IMG/VR virus record: IMGVR_UViG_3300015371_000203
Span: 1-22,167 of that record
DNA length: 22,167 bases
Reading direction: 5' to 3' (one strand)
Origin: a virus
The notes beneath the pieces were generated by a model. The model was not told the DNA's origin, did no database searches, and saw only the letters and a program-made list of their open reading frames with translations. A program made the position numbers and the translations under genes. This document shows positions 14,283 to 21,533 of the stretch, one piece after another; the stretch's first letter is position 1; every line of letters starts with the position of its first letter.

Positions 14283-14599
14283 CAGTACCTGAAGTAGACA
14301 TCGCCGTTGGAGCCACCGGTCGGAGCAGTCGTACCGGAAGTGATCTGAGGACCAGCAGCCGGGTAGATCTGAGTCCACGCTGAGTCGAAGTAGACGTAGA
14401 TCTTGTTTACATCCTTCAGGATGGCGAGCTGGCCTTCCTGGGGAGCAGTGATCTTGGCATCTCGGTCAGCAACGCTGTTATAAACCCCAGCCAGCCGCTT
14501 CTCGATAGCGTTGGCCAACGCGGTGATATCAGCAGGGATATTCGGGTCGTCTGCATCCTCCGGAATCGGAAGACCCTGAAGCGGGGTAGTGGTAGCCAT
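14282..14599 (-). CDS. small tail protein
   Basis: This 105-residue protein begins TTTPLQGLPIPEDADDPNIP, then a helical stretch (ALANAIEKRLAGVYNSVADR). A beta part follows with QEGQLAILKDVNKIYVYFDS and AWTQIYP. It ends GTTAPTGGSNGDVYFRY. The arrangement GLPxPxxxDxPxIPxDxxxL...RDAxIxxPxxGxxAxLKD is one I associate with minor tail proteins of actinobacterial phages. The DVYFRY end resembles small fiber-cap repeats. AAGGAGG upstream of ATG 14599 is a near-ideal ribosome binding site, and the stop overlaps the next ATG. It is probably a short fiber or adaptor for the following gene; this is inference. Confidence 0.72.
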   Translation of the reverse strand: MATTTPLQGLPIPEDADDPNIPADITALANAIEKRLAGVYNSVADRDAKITAPQEGQLAILKDVNKIYVYFDSAWTQIYPAAGPQITSGTTAPTGGSNGDVYFRY

Positions 14600-14603
14600 A
14601 GCT

Positions 14604-14610
14604 CCTCCTT
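14604..14610 (-). promoter_or_regulatory. near-ideal ribosome binding site of the 105-residue tail gene
   Basis: AAGGAGG on the minus strand lies 4 bases before ATG 14599, in a 34-base gap. Confidence 0.7.
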
Positions 14611-14633
14611 CTACGTCATCGTCTCATCCCAGA

Positions 14634-15326
14634 CTAGGCGAGGTTGCTGAGTTCGGCTTCTACCATCTGGATCGTCCACGCCGCAGAGGCACCAGCATTC
14701 AATACAAGACCGATAAACGATCCATTCACTGTTGAGTCGAACCCAGAACCAACGCTGTTAACTACAGGACAAGCAAGCACAGAAAGACCGGTAGAAGCAG
14801 TGCTACCGAATGCCTTGTCATGCATCATCGCCCCGACCATGACCAGTACTGCGCTGGTGCCTGAGCCAACTGATCGGAAGGTAGCGAAGACCTCGATAAG
14901 ACCGTTGTCCGTGACTGCTGTCTGTGCTGGGAAGGTAACGCTGGCCCGCTGGGTATCCAATGCGCTGCCGTTGGTACCGATCAAGATGGCGATGCTCGGA
15001 GTAGCGACACCAGCAGCCGTCTTCGTCACCGACATCCGACAGCGATACTTGGTACCAGCTTTCAGCTTGCCGTTGGGGATCGCGCAGCTCGACCCAGCGA
15101 GATAGGTGCTGGCAGCGAACCCTGGCCCCTGAGAAGTCAACGAAGCGTTGTTGACCGAAGGAGTAGCGCCACCCCCACCACCAGGACCAATGGTGATCGC
15201 GTTTCCGGAATCGTCCTTCATCAGCAGAGCAGTGCCGTCTGTGGTGTACAGCGCTGCATGACCGGTGGCAGGAGTACCCGGAGCACTCTGCTCAGGGAGA
15301 AGCAGGGCCTTCTTGAACTTCGGCAT
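14634..15326 (-). CDS. tail fiber-type protein with Gly hinge and C-terminal beta domain
   Basis: This 230-residue protein starts MPKFKKALLLPEQSAPGTPA, then GHAALYTTDGTALLMKDDSG, a short beta attachment module common in phage tail proteins. A Gly-rich hinge (GPGGGGG, about 48-54) leads to a C-terminal beta domain of about 175 residues. That domain contains alternating small hydrophobic residues (SIAILIGTNGSAL, VEVFATF-like strands, AVLVMVGAMM) and ends AWTIQMVEAELSNLA, as in C1q/TNF-like or carbohydrate-binding jelly rolls. The N-terminus resembles that of the upstream gene. ATG 15326 overlaps the previous stop (TGATG). The structural class is inferred from pattern; receptor specificity is unknown. 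Confidence 0.75.
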   Translation of the reverse strand: MPKFKKALLLPEQSAPGTPATGHAALYTTDGTALLMKDDSGNAITIGPGGGGGATPSVNNASLTSQGPGFAASTYLAGSSCAIPNGKLKAGTKYRCRMSVTKTAAGVATPSIAILIGTNGSALDTQRASVTFPAQTAVTDNGLIEVFATFRSVGSGTSAVLVMVGAMMHDKAFGSTASTGLSVLACPVVNSVGSGFDSTVNGSFIGLVLNAGASAAWTIQMVEAELSNLA

Positions 15327-16213
15327 CAGCCGAGGACCACCACGCGGTACTGAGCCGAGGTAGGAGCGCCACCCCAGTCAACTGTCACCTGACCACCAGA
15401 GGTGGCTGCCTTGGTGACATCCGGGAACACCTTCTCGGTGGACTCCCAGACCTCTACCTGGATGTCTGTGCCCAAACCATGAGTGAAGGTCTGCGGGTTG
15501 GTGGTAGCCACACAGTCCGCAGCGAACTTCCGGGCTACTACGGAGGTATCGATACCCACCGTGTCCGCAGCCACCGACATACCGGTGCCCTGACCGACCG
15601 CCAGCACGCCGCTGGCCTCCGTCAGACCAGCTCCAGCAGCTCCAGAACCGATCCGGATACCGGCAGCGCTCTTGGTCAGGGTGGTGCCATCCAGCTCGAT
15701 GGTGAACGTGGTACCACCCAGCTCAATACCATTGCCGTCAGCGGTGTAAGTGACACCCATAGTGATCGGGGTGAAGGACAGCGCGGTAGAACCGACCGTG
15801 ATCGGACCATCCGTGGTCTCCAACCACATGGTGTCGCCGTTGACCGTGCCCTCGTTGACGATGATGAAGGCACCAGGGATCTCTGATCCGGCATCAAAGT
15901 CCGTGGAACGAGTAGCCGCACCCGAAGCAGGAGCGATGTAGATCCCGTTCTCCGAAGCGGTGGTCTGGTTCTTCACGAAGATCCGGTCACCAGTGACGAT
16001 GCTCTTGCCATCCAGGCTCTGCCCGTTGGCCAGCGCAGAGGCGAGGTTCACGTTCGCAGTGGTAGCCAGCCGCGCCGTGCGCTTGTTGGAGAGACCAGAG
16101 ACTAGGTTGTCCACGTACTGCTTGTTCGCAACATCGGTAGCACCGGTCGGGTCTGCTGCATTGATCCCCCGCTGATTCTGTAGATCAATACCCTTCTTGA
16201 ACTTCACTGGCAT
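15326..16213 (-). CDS. tail fiber protein with repeated phage fiber modules
   Basis: This 295-residue protein begins MPVKFKKGIDLQNQRGINAA, then DVANKQYVDNLVSGL, a helical fiber-neck motif seen in many phages. Residues about 43-155 are a widespread fiber module: LATTANVNLA, DGKSIVTGDRIFVKNQ, ENGIYIAPASG, STDFDAGSEIPGAFIIVNEG and TMWLETTDGPITVGSTALSF. A Gly-rich repeat region follows (about 155-225). The C-terminal domain reads NPQTFTHGLGTDIQVEVWES and ends YRVVVLG. It resembles the C-terminal domain of the preceding gene. ATG 16213 has AGGAG 5 bases upstream, overlapping the previous TAG. It is probably a trimeric fiber or fiber segment on the tail tip. Confidence 0.8.
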   Translation of the reverse strand: MPVKFKKGIDLQNQRGINAADPTGATDVANKQYVDNLVSGLSNKRTARLATTANVNLASALANGQSLDGKSIVTGDRIFVKNQTTASENGIYIAPASGAATRSTDFDAGSEIPGAFIIVNEGTVNGDTMWLETTDGPITVGSTALSFTPITMGVTYTADGNGIELGGTTFTIELDGTTLTKSAAGIRIGSGAAGAGLTEASGVLAVGQGTGMSVAADTVGIDTSVVARKFAADCVATTNPQTFTHGLGTDIQVEVWESTEKVFPDVTKAATSGGQVTVDWGGAPTSAQYRVVVLG

Positions 16214-16221
16214 GGGATCTC

Positions 16222-16719
16222 CTAGATATACGCCCAGCCGGTCTCAGGCTGAGTCCACTGGACGAGCAAACTGTTTTCGTCTACAAACACCACATCGGTG
16301 AACACTGGTTCGCTGGGGTTCGAAGCCAGGATCAGTGTAGGCATCGCTCGGGCTCCGAGATTGTGGTTGATGGGCCATTCCGCAGCCGGGTTTGTCTGTA
16401 CGTGGGTGTAGAAACCCACTGGACCCGGAGGGCCTGGAGGACCCTGGGGGCCGTCCTCCAGTAACTCAACAACCTCTACATCCTGAACATCTGAGACCAC
16501 CACTCCGGTGCTGTCTGTGGTGATCAGAACGTCCACGGTCTCGGTGACCACATTGGTGAGTAGCTGCTCAGGAGTGGAGACCAAAATCTCGATCACTTCG
16601 CTGTCATCGGAGATGATCTGACCATCAGGATCTGAGCTGATCAGAATGTCCAGAGCCTCACCAGGGGCGCTGGTGAGTTCTGCCGAATCCTGTTCAACTT
16701 CTACCAAGTAGTCAGGCAC
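16222..16719 (-). CDS. tail protein with internal duplication, collagen-like hinge and C-terminal fiber domain
   Basis: This 165-residue protein has three parts. Residues 21-50 and 60-89 are a degenerate duplication (EALDILISSDPDGQ against ETVDVLITTDSTGV), each predicted as beta strands and very acidic. Residues 90-101 are four collagen triplets (GPQ GPP GPP GPV). Residues 103-165 are a small beta domain (HVQTNPAAEWPINHNLGARA, ending QPETGWAYI) of a type common at the ends of phage fibers. The start is GTG 16719, 8 bases inside the previous gene, fixed by AAGGAG upstream. It is likely a short trimeric fiber or connector. Confidence 0.78.
   Translation of the reverse strand: MPDYLVEVEQDSAELTSAPGEALDILISSDPDGQIISDDSEVIEILVSTPEQLLTNVVTETVDVLITTDSTGVVVSDVQDVEVVELLEDGPQGPPGPPGPVGFYTHVQTNPAAEWPINHNLGARAMPTLILASNPSEPVFTDVVFVDENSLLVQWTQPETGWAYI
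16417..16452 (-). repeat. four collagen-like Gly-X-Y triplets
   Basis: Codons for residues 90-101 give GPQGPPGPPGPV, bridging the acidic repeats and the C-terminal domain of the 165-residue tail protein. Confidence 0.8.
16453..16659 (-). repeat. internal duplication in the 165-residue tail protein
   Basis: Residues 21-50 (EALDILISSDPDGQIISDDS, then EVIEILVSTP) and 60-89 (ETVDVLITTDSTGVVVSDVQ, then DVEVVELLED) align without gaps. Both have the form of two acidic beta strands joined by a Gly turn. A third, weaker strand (YLVEVEQDSAEL) may precede them. Confidence 0.65.
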
Positions 16720-17077
16720 GAGTGATCTCCTTGACCGCCGTGACCTTGCCCTTCAGGTAGGTCCGCACATCTCCATTGGGGAAAGTTAGCTGAGCGTCCC
16801 AGACACCGTTACCGAAGTTGGTTTCGCCTGTGACCTCTGCACTCAGGTACAGCTCAACCTTGCCTGTGTTATCTGGATCAGACTGGTCAGCAATAGTGGT
16901 GTCGAACTCCGCGATCAGCGACTCATCTTCAGCCCGAATCTCAGCCTTGGCGGTGACTCCCTCCAGATCCACGTAATCACCAGGGTCACCGTCAGAAGTG
17001 CGCTCTCGTAGACGGAAGGAGAACCGATAGGTATCACCCTTGTAGATGGTGAGGTTCTTGCTGACCGGAAGCGCCAT
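16712..17077 (-). CDS. BppU-N-like small baseplate/tail protein
   Basis: This 121-residue all-beta protein reads LTIYKGDTYRFSFRLRERTS, then YVDLEGVTAKAEIRAEDESL, FDTTIADQSDPDNTGKVELY and GVWDAQLTFPNGDVRTYLKG. The order IxxGDTxxFxxxL...DLxGxTxxxxIR...GxxxLxLxxxxT...GxWDxQLxxxxGxVxTxxxGxxxV matches what I know of the BppU N-terminal/Ig-like baseplate family. In lactococcal phages BppU links receptor-binding proteins to the baseplate. Here it could be a virion-bound connector for nearby fibers. ATG 17077 follows an 18-base gap with only a weak GGGATGATG upstream. Assignment is by pattern at moderate confidence. Confidence 0.72.
   Translation of the reverse strand: MALPVSKNLTIYKGDTYRFSFRLRERTSDGDPGDYVDLEGVTAKAEIRAEDESLIAEFDTTIADQSDPDNTGKVELYLSAEVTGETNFGNGVWDAQLTFPNGDVRTYLKGKVTAVKEITRA
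16727..16732 (-). promoter_or_regulatory. ribosome binding site selecting the GTG start at 16719
   Basis: AAGGAG on the minus strand sits 7 bases before GTG 16719, within the coding end of the BppU-N-like gene. No ATG is available in frame nearby. Confidence 0.7.
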
Positions 17078-17095
17078 AGTTACATCATCCCAGCC

Positions 17096-17374
17096 TTAGC
17101 CAGCCTGAGCGTTCCTGAGTGCTTGTACTGCACTGAGGATCATGTTGTCGTTGATCACGTCGTTCCGAGCCCCGGTGTCTGGGTTGTTGTTGATGTTGGC
17201 AACCCCCTTGGCGTAGTCCCAGGCGTCATCCCAGTCCGGGGTCGAGCAGAGCTTCCAGATATTGGAGTTAGCCCAACTCAACGGCTCATCCTGACCTTCA
17301 GCCGCAGCGGCAGCCACAATCCGAGCGATCAGAGACTGGGAGGAAGCCATCTCCACAATCGACTGGTAAGACAT
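17096..17374 (-). CDS. small unidentified protein in the tail fiber operon
   Basis: This 92-residue protein reads MSYQSIVEMASSQSLIARIV, then AAAAEGQDEPLSWANSNIWK and PDWDDAWDYAKG. It ends VINDNMILSAVQALRNAQAG. It appears all-helical and soluble, with several Trp. I recall similarly patterned small proteins in tail regions of actinobacterial phages, but I know no function. ATG 17374 has AGGAG 5 bases upstream, overlapping the TAG of the large fiber gene. It may be a chaperone, an adaptor or a minor virion part. Confidence 0.75.
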   Translation of the reverse strand: MSYQSIVEMASSQSLIARIVAAAAAEGQDEPLSWANSNIWKLCSTPDWDDAWDYAKGVANINNNPDTGARNDVINDNMILSAVQALRNAQAG

Positions 17375-17382
17375 GAGATCTC

Positions 17383-20300
17383 CTAGAGCTTGATGATGTG
17401 GTTCACGGCGAGGTACTTGGGCTTGATGTCCACTGGATCATTGGTCAACCCATTGCCTGTACCAGTATCCCCGTTGACACCGTGAGTGTGGGTGGAGCCT
17501 GTCGTCTCGCTGGGCATGTTGGCAATAGATGTGGTGTTACCGGCAGCAGCTCGTCCGCTAGAGCTACCCACAGCAGTACCTCGCTGCACGTCGTGAGTGT
17601 GGGCTGAGCCAGTAGTGGTAGTCCCCAGAGTGCCCGCGCCGTGCGTGTGACCGGGCAGGTTGGATGCAGCGAGGGTGGCCGTATCCGCGCCTCCAGTAGA
17701 CCCCAGCGTCTTGGTCGCGCTGGCTCCCATCAACGTCCGGTCTCGGGTATCAGGCGGGTAGAACGTGGTGCCTGAGCCGCCGTAGGTGTAACCAATGGTC
17801 GCGAATAGATCTGGGTAAAGCGCAGTGCTCAGTGGATTAGACGAGCCAGTACACAGCGCCCAACCTGTCGGAGCCGTACTCCCGGCGTACGGAGCCATGA
17901 ACCCAGGTGGGATCAACCCGTCGAACCGTCCACCACCAGCACCATCGACCTCGAACTTTGGCTTAGCGGTGTCTCCGGTGCGCTTGGTGCCACTAGCGAT
18001 CTTGGCTACACCGGAGACCGGAAAGTTGTTGGCAGCCGGTGGATTGACATCAGGTGTGGTCAAGAACGAGGTGTAGTTGACCTTGATCACCCCAGTAGCC
18101 AATGCAGGCTGCTGGATCATGTTGGTGTCGCCAGGGTAAGAAGAACCCTTGCCTACGTAGATCATCACCTGGTTGGGATCGTTAGCTCCAGGAGATAGCG
18201 GGAGCGCAGCAGCTTCTACGGTGACCTTGGACCGCTTGGGCGGGATGATCGTGGATACCGGTGACCTAGGAGTCTCCCAGGGCACGCCTGACCGGTAGTA
18301 GGTAGAAGCGATGTGCCTGGTGTTGGCCGTGTTCTGGATGGTCTCGTAGCGGTCGAGGGTGCTGTAGGTCCGCATCAATCCGCTCTTGTCGATGGACTTC
18401 CACACCCCAGCACCGTTGTCCCACAGGAAGCCCACTTTGTTCGGCATCCCGGTCTCCCAGTTCCGAGTGCCGTCCTCAACGTGAGTGGTGTCGTCCATGG
18501 TCCGGAAATCACCGGTCTTGGACGAAAATGTGTAACCAACGTGCCCAGTGGTGAAGTTGTGGTCTGCAGGGTGATGCACCAGACCAGTGAGATTGATGTT
18601 GTACGGGGTGGGGTGATCGTTCGTTGAGACCAGAGTCAATCCACCACTGGCGAAGGTGTAATGCCGGAACCGAAGAGTATCGACTGTGTTGGACTGGGCG
18701 ATCACGATCTTGCCAGCGGTGTCGTTGTAGTCGATGGCTACCGCTGGGTCATCCGTACCTGAGACCTGATTCCACTGGTACTCGTAGTTCAGAGCCAGCG
18801 TGGTGGTGTTGTAGGACTGCACGAAGTAGGCCGAACTGTTGTAGCGGCCGATCACCACCAGGCTCGTTCCCCGGTAGGCCAGGTTGTAGGGAGTGAAGCC
18901 CACAGTCTCTGGCCCCGACAGGCTCTTAGTACCGGTGGATGCGTTCCACCGCTCGATCTGCATACTCGCGCCAACACCGCCAGGATCACGGCAGGTGTAG
19001 TAGTAGGTCGAACCGTCGTAGACCCAGCCGTGTCTTTCAGCCCAGTACCCGTCGTTGGTGAACTGGAAGGTGTCGTAGGTGTAGTCCAGCTTGGGCGCAG
19101 TGGTGGGCGGGATAGCACCTGCGTTGAGGTTGATCTCGCCACCAGTCTTGATGTCCGTACGACCAGCCAGCTCAGCAGCCGATTCCCCCGCAGGAACATC
19201 ACCAGTGGTGACCAGCTTGTCGAAGGTGCCCTCACCAGCGACGATCACCAGTCCAGCAGCAGGATCGACGTTCATGAACGGGGAGCCACCGCTGGGACCA
19301 TAGGCACGTAGACCGGCCTTGTCGATGATCACCCCTTGGTTCTCTTCCGCAGTAGTACGGAAGACACCAGCAGTGATTGTCGGACCCTGGTCTGTGGTTA
19401 TCCCAGTTTCCTCATCCGTGTTCGTACCAGAGATCTCAGTACCACCCAGATCGGAACCACCTAGGTGATCAGGCAGCGTGCCTGGAGTAGTGACAGTCTC
19501 GGCCAGCGCGAGCAGGCCAATCGGGGCTGCGATCCAACCAGTGGGATGCTCATAGACATAAGGCTTATTACCGTCAGTCTGGTTCAACCACAGGTCGCCA
19601 TCGTCCACAGCCGTCATCGTCGGGTTACTGATTGGCCGCTTGACTGGCAGCGCAGATGGATCTTCGGCCTCCTGGAAGACCCGCATCTTCCCATCTGCAG
19701 TGGCCACCGCGTAGGTGGCTGCGTAGTACGAAGAGGACTTGACCTTGGTACTCCAGGTTGGGGAGCCGCTGGAGTAAGTGACCTTCTCAGCCGTCCACAG
19801 CTCAGTCCCCGCCACATAAGCAGGCTCAGTGCTCTGCCAGGGAGCAGAGGGTGTCGTCCCAGTGGGATCAGCAGGAGTGTTACCTGTGGTCACCTGAGCC
19901 CAGTATGGGAACACCCCGGTGACACTGATGCCCTGCGAACCCGTAGAACCATGTGCGGCCACTGCGTAGGACGTAACCGGTGAAGGCGCTGATGTGAACG
20001 TAGTAATGGTCCGGGTCCATAGAAACTCACCTGGAACTGTGGCTACTGGACTAGCACTCCAGGTACCTGTAGGTGGTGTAGTTCCACTCGTGCTTACCCG
20101 ATACTCAACCAGGGTGGAAGAAATTCCTCGACCATCATTACCATCAACACCGGCATCACCCTGCGGGCCTTGATCTCCGGGGTCACCCTGATCACCCTTG
20201 ATCAGCGACCATTGGTACTGGGTGTAGTCACCAGATTCAATGGATGTGGTCTTGTTGACCGCGACACCGATGTATGTCCTACCGGTGGGATCGTTGGAGA

Positions 20301-20838
20301 AGTTCGTACCTACAGTGTCATCTGCGTACTTCACCCATGTGTACAGGCTCTGGCCATCATCACCCGCAGGCCCCTGAATACCCTGATCACCCTGTAGAGA
20401 TGCCAGCCACTCTTCCTCGGTGCCTACGAACCCGTTGTCCACAGCTACCTGGTAAGCAGACTTTCCCTCTGGGAGATCAGCAGGGTCAATGGCGTCTGCG
20501 CCCAGCAGGATCGGGACGAACTCAGTGCCGTCGTGGATGCTCAGCCTGTGTCCATTGGCAGAGTCGTACCACTGATCGCCTTCCTTGGCTGGGGGAGTAG
20601 GCGGCTCAATCTCTCCTACATAGGTGAGAGTTCCCTCTACTCCCCCAGCAACGTCTTCCCAAGCTCCAGCATCATCGTTGTAGACCTGGAGGATCTTGGT
20701 GTCAGTACGAAAGATGATCTGACCGGGGACACTGACTTCAGGCAGCTCTGACCCGGTGAACATACGCACAGTAGTCCCCTCATAGGACACTCGCTGCCCA
20801 AGACGAGGGGACTGTGTGTGATCGTAGTTCTCCGTCAC
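17383..20838 (-). CDS. large tail fiber with collagen segments and tail-collar tip
   Basis: This 1151-residue fiber is modular. Residues 1-110 are an attachment part (VPGQIIFRTDTKILQVYNDD, GAWEDVAGG, GDQWYDSANGHRLSIHDGTE). At 127-149 the common fiber motif SAYQVAVDNGFVGTEEEWLA leads into a short collagen stretch (150-164). A second collagen stretch of eight triplets is at 215-238. Domains at 165-213 (LYTWVKYADDTVGTNF) and about 240-385 resemble tail-protein linker modules. Residues about 585-835 may be a beta-propeller (repeated Trp/Tyr strands such as LVVIGRYNSSAYFVQSYNTT). Residues 979-1151 are a phage tail-collar domain: GFMAPYAGSTAPTGWALCTG, TFYPPDTRDRTLMGA, and three HxH motifs (H1064, H1080, H1117). 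The start is GTG 20838, overlapping the previous TAG. It should bind the host surface. Confidence 0.88.
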   Translation of the reverse strand: MTENYDHTQSPRLGQRVSYEGTTVRMFTGSELPEVSVPGQIIFRTDTKILQVYNDDAGAWEDVAGGVEGTLTYVGEIEPPTPPAKEGDQWYDSANGHRLSIHDGTEFVPILLGADAIDPADLPEGKSAYQVAVDNGFVGTEEEWLASLQGDQGIQGPAGDDGQSLYTWVKYADDTVGTNFSNDPTGRTYIGVAVNKTTSIESGDYTQYQWSLIKGDQGDPGDQGPQGDAGVDGNDGRGISSTLVEYRVSTSGTTPPTGTWSASPVATVPGEFLWTRTITTFTSAPSPVTSYAVAAHGSTGSQGISVTGVFPYWAQVTTGNTPADPTGTTPSAPWQSTEPAYVAGTELWTAEKVTYSSGSPTWSTKVKSSSYYAATYAVATADGKMRVFQEAEDPSALPVKRPISNPTMTAVDDGDLWLNQTDGNKPYVYEHPTGWIAAPIGLLALAETVTTPGTLPDHLGGSDLGGTEISGTNTDEETGITTDQGPTITAGVFRTTAEENQGVIIDKAGLRAYGPSGGSPFMNVDPAAGLVIVAGEGTFDKLVTTGDVPAGESAAELAGRTDIKTGGEINLNAGAIPPTTAPKLDYTYDTFQFTNDGYWAERHGWVYDGSTYYYTCRDPGGVGASMQIERWNASTGTKSLSGPETVGFTPYNLAYRGTSLVVIGRYNSSAYFVQSYNTTTLALNYEYQWNQVSGTDDPAVAIDYNDTAGKIVIAQSNTVDTLRFRHYTFASGGLTLVSTNDHPTPYNINLTGLVHHPADHNFTTGHVGYTFSSKTGDFRTMDDTTHVEDGTRNWETGMPNKVGFLWDNGAGVWKSIDKSGLMRTYSTLDRYETIQNTANTRHIASTYYRSGVPWETPRSPVSTIIPPKRSKVTVEAAALPLSPGANDPNQVMIYVGKGSSYPGDTNMIQQPALATGVIKVNYTSFLTTPDVNPPAANNFPVSGVAKIASGTKRTGDTAKPKFEVDGAGGGRFDGLIPPGFMAPYAGSTAPTGWALCTGSSNPLSTALYPDLFATIGYTYGGSGTTFYPPDTRDRTLMGASATKTLGSTGGADTATLAASNLPGHTHGAGTLGTTTTGSAHTHDVQRGTAVGSSSGRAAAGNTTSIANMPSETTGSTHTHGVNGDTGTGNGLTNDPVDIKPKYLAVNHIIKL
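20125..20196 (-). repeat. eight collagen-like triplets in the large fiber
   Basis: Residues 215-238 read as uninterrupted Gly-X-Y triplets (GDQGDPGDQGPQGDAGVDGN, then DGRG). The stretch is Asp-rich and separates two beta modules. Confidence 0.75.
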
Positions 20839-21533
20839 TAGTACAGATCACCGTAAGACGTGTAAGACCCACCAGCAGATCCAGGAGGACCAGCAGGACC
20901 CTGGATACCAGCGGGACCAACAGGACCCTGGGGACCTTGTTCACCCTGATCGCCCTTCGGCCCAGCGCCTACCTGGACAAGAGAGATCGCGCCTGCGGTG
21001 ATGTTGACCTGAAGGTCGTCACCAGAGCGAGCGTAGACATTGAGGGTCTCAGAGCTGGTAGCCCTGTGAGGCCACGTAAACGAGGCGTAGGTGGCGTCAT
21101 CGACCACAGCGCTGTCCTGTACCCGGATCAGCGTGGTAGGCCCTGTGGTGGACTGCAGCCACAGCCCACGGAGGCCATCTCCTGCGTTGGCCCCCAGCTC
21201 GAACTTCACCCAGCAACTGATCACGTAGTCAGAGCCTGCAGTGAGGCTGATGTTGGTCGAGGAGGCGAAGGCGTTGAGGTCGTCGTAGACCACGTTCCCG
21301 AAGCCCACGAGCGTGTCTCCATCGGGGACTACACCCTGAGACGAAGAGACTGTGGCCTTGCTCAGATACTGGGTGATCGCTCCCGGAGGACCGGTCTCTC
21401 CCTGTGGCCCCTGTTCACCCTGGGGACCAGTAGCACCAGAGACGCCTTGAGGACCGATAGGACCAATCCCCTGGAGTACACCAGTTCGGACCTGGATGAC
21501 TCCACCGTTGTTGAGTCGAACTACATTAGCCAT
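20838..21533 (-). CDS. collagen-armed tail fiber protein
   Basis: This 231-residue protein has a short N-terminal attachment part (MANVVRLNNGGVIQVRTGVL), ten collagen triplets at 24-53 and a beta domain of about 135 residues at 54-188. A second set of ten triplets follows at 191-220, and the last residues are GGSYTSYGDLY. The beta domain (LTAGSDYVISCWVKFELGAN, RGLWLQSTTGPTTLIRVQDS, VYARSGDDLQVNITAGAISL) has the strand pattern of carbohydrate-binding modules. Collagen arms should make it a trimer. ATG 21533 overlaps the previous stop (TAATG), and the stop TAG overlaps the GTG of the large fiber. It is probably a tail-tip fiber or connector working with that fiber. Confidence 0.82.
   Translation of the reverse strand: MANVVRLNNGGVIQVRTGVLQGIGPIGPQGVSGATGPQGEQGPQGETGPPGAITQYLSKATVSSSQGVVPDGDTLVGFGNVVYDDLNAFASSTNISLTAGSDYVISCWVKFELGANAGDGLRGLWLQSTTGPTTLIRVQDSAVVDDATYASFTWPHRATSSETLNVYARSGDDLQVNITAGAISLVQVGAGPKGDQGEQGPQGPVGPAGIQGPAGPPGSAGGSYTSYGDLY
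20874..20963 (-). repeat. C-terminal collagen-like run of ten triplets
   Basis: Residues 191-220 (GPKGDQGEQGPQGPVGPAGI, then QGPAGPPGSA) are ten uninterrupted Gly-X-Y triplets, coded with varied codons. Confidence 0.85.
21375..21464 (-). repeat. N-terminal collagen-like run of ten triplets
   Basis: Residues 24-53 (GPIGPQGVSGATGPQGEQGP, then QGETGPPGAI) are ten Gly-X-Y triplets. They mirror the C-terminal run in length and composition. Confidence 0.85.
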
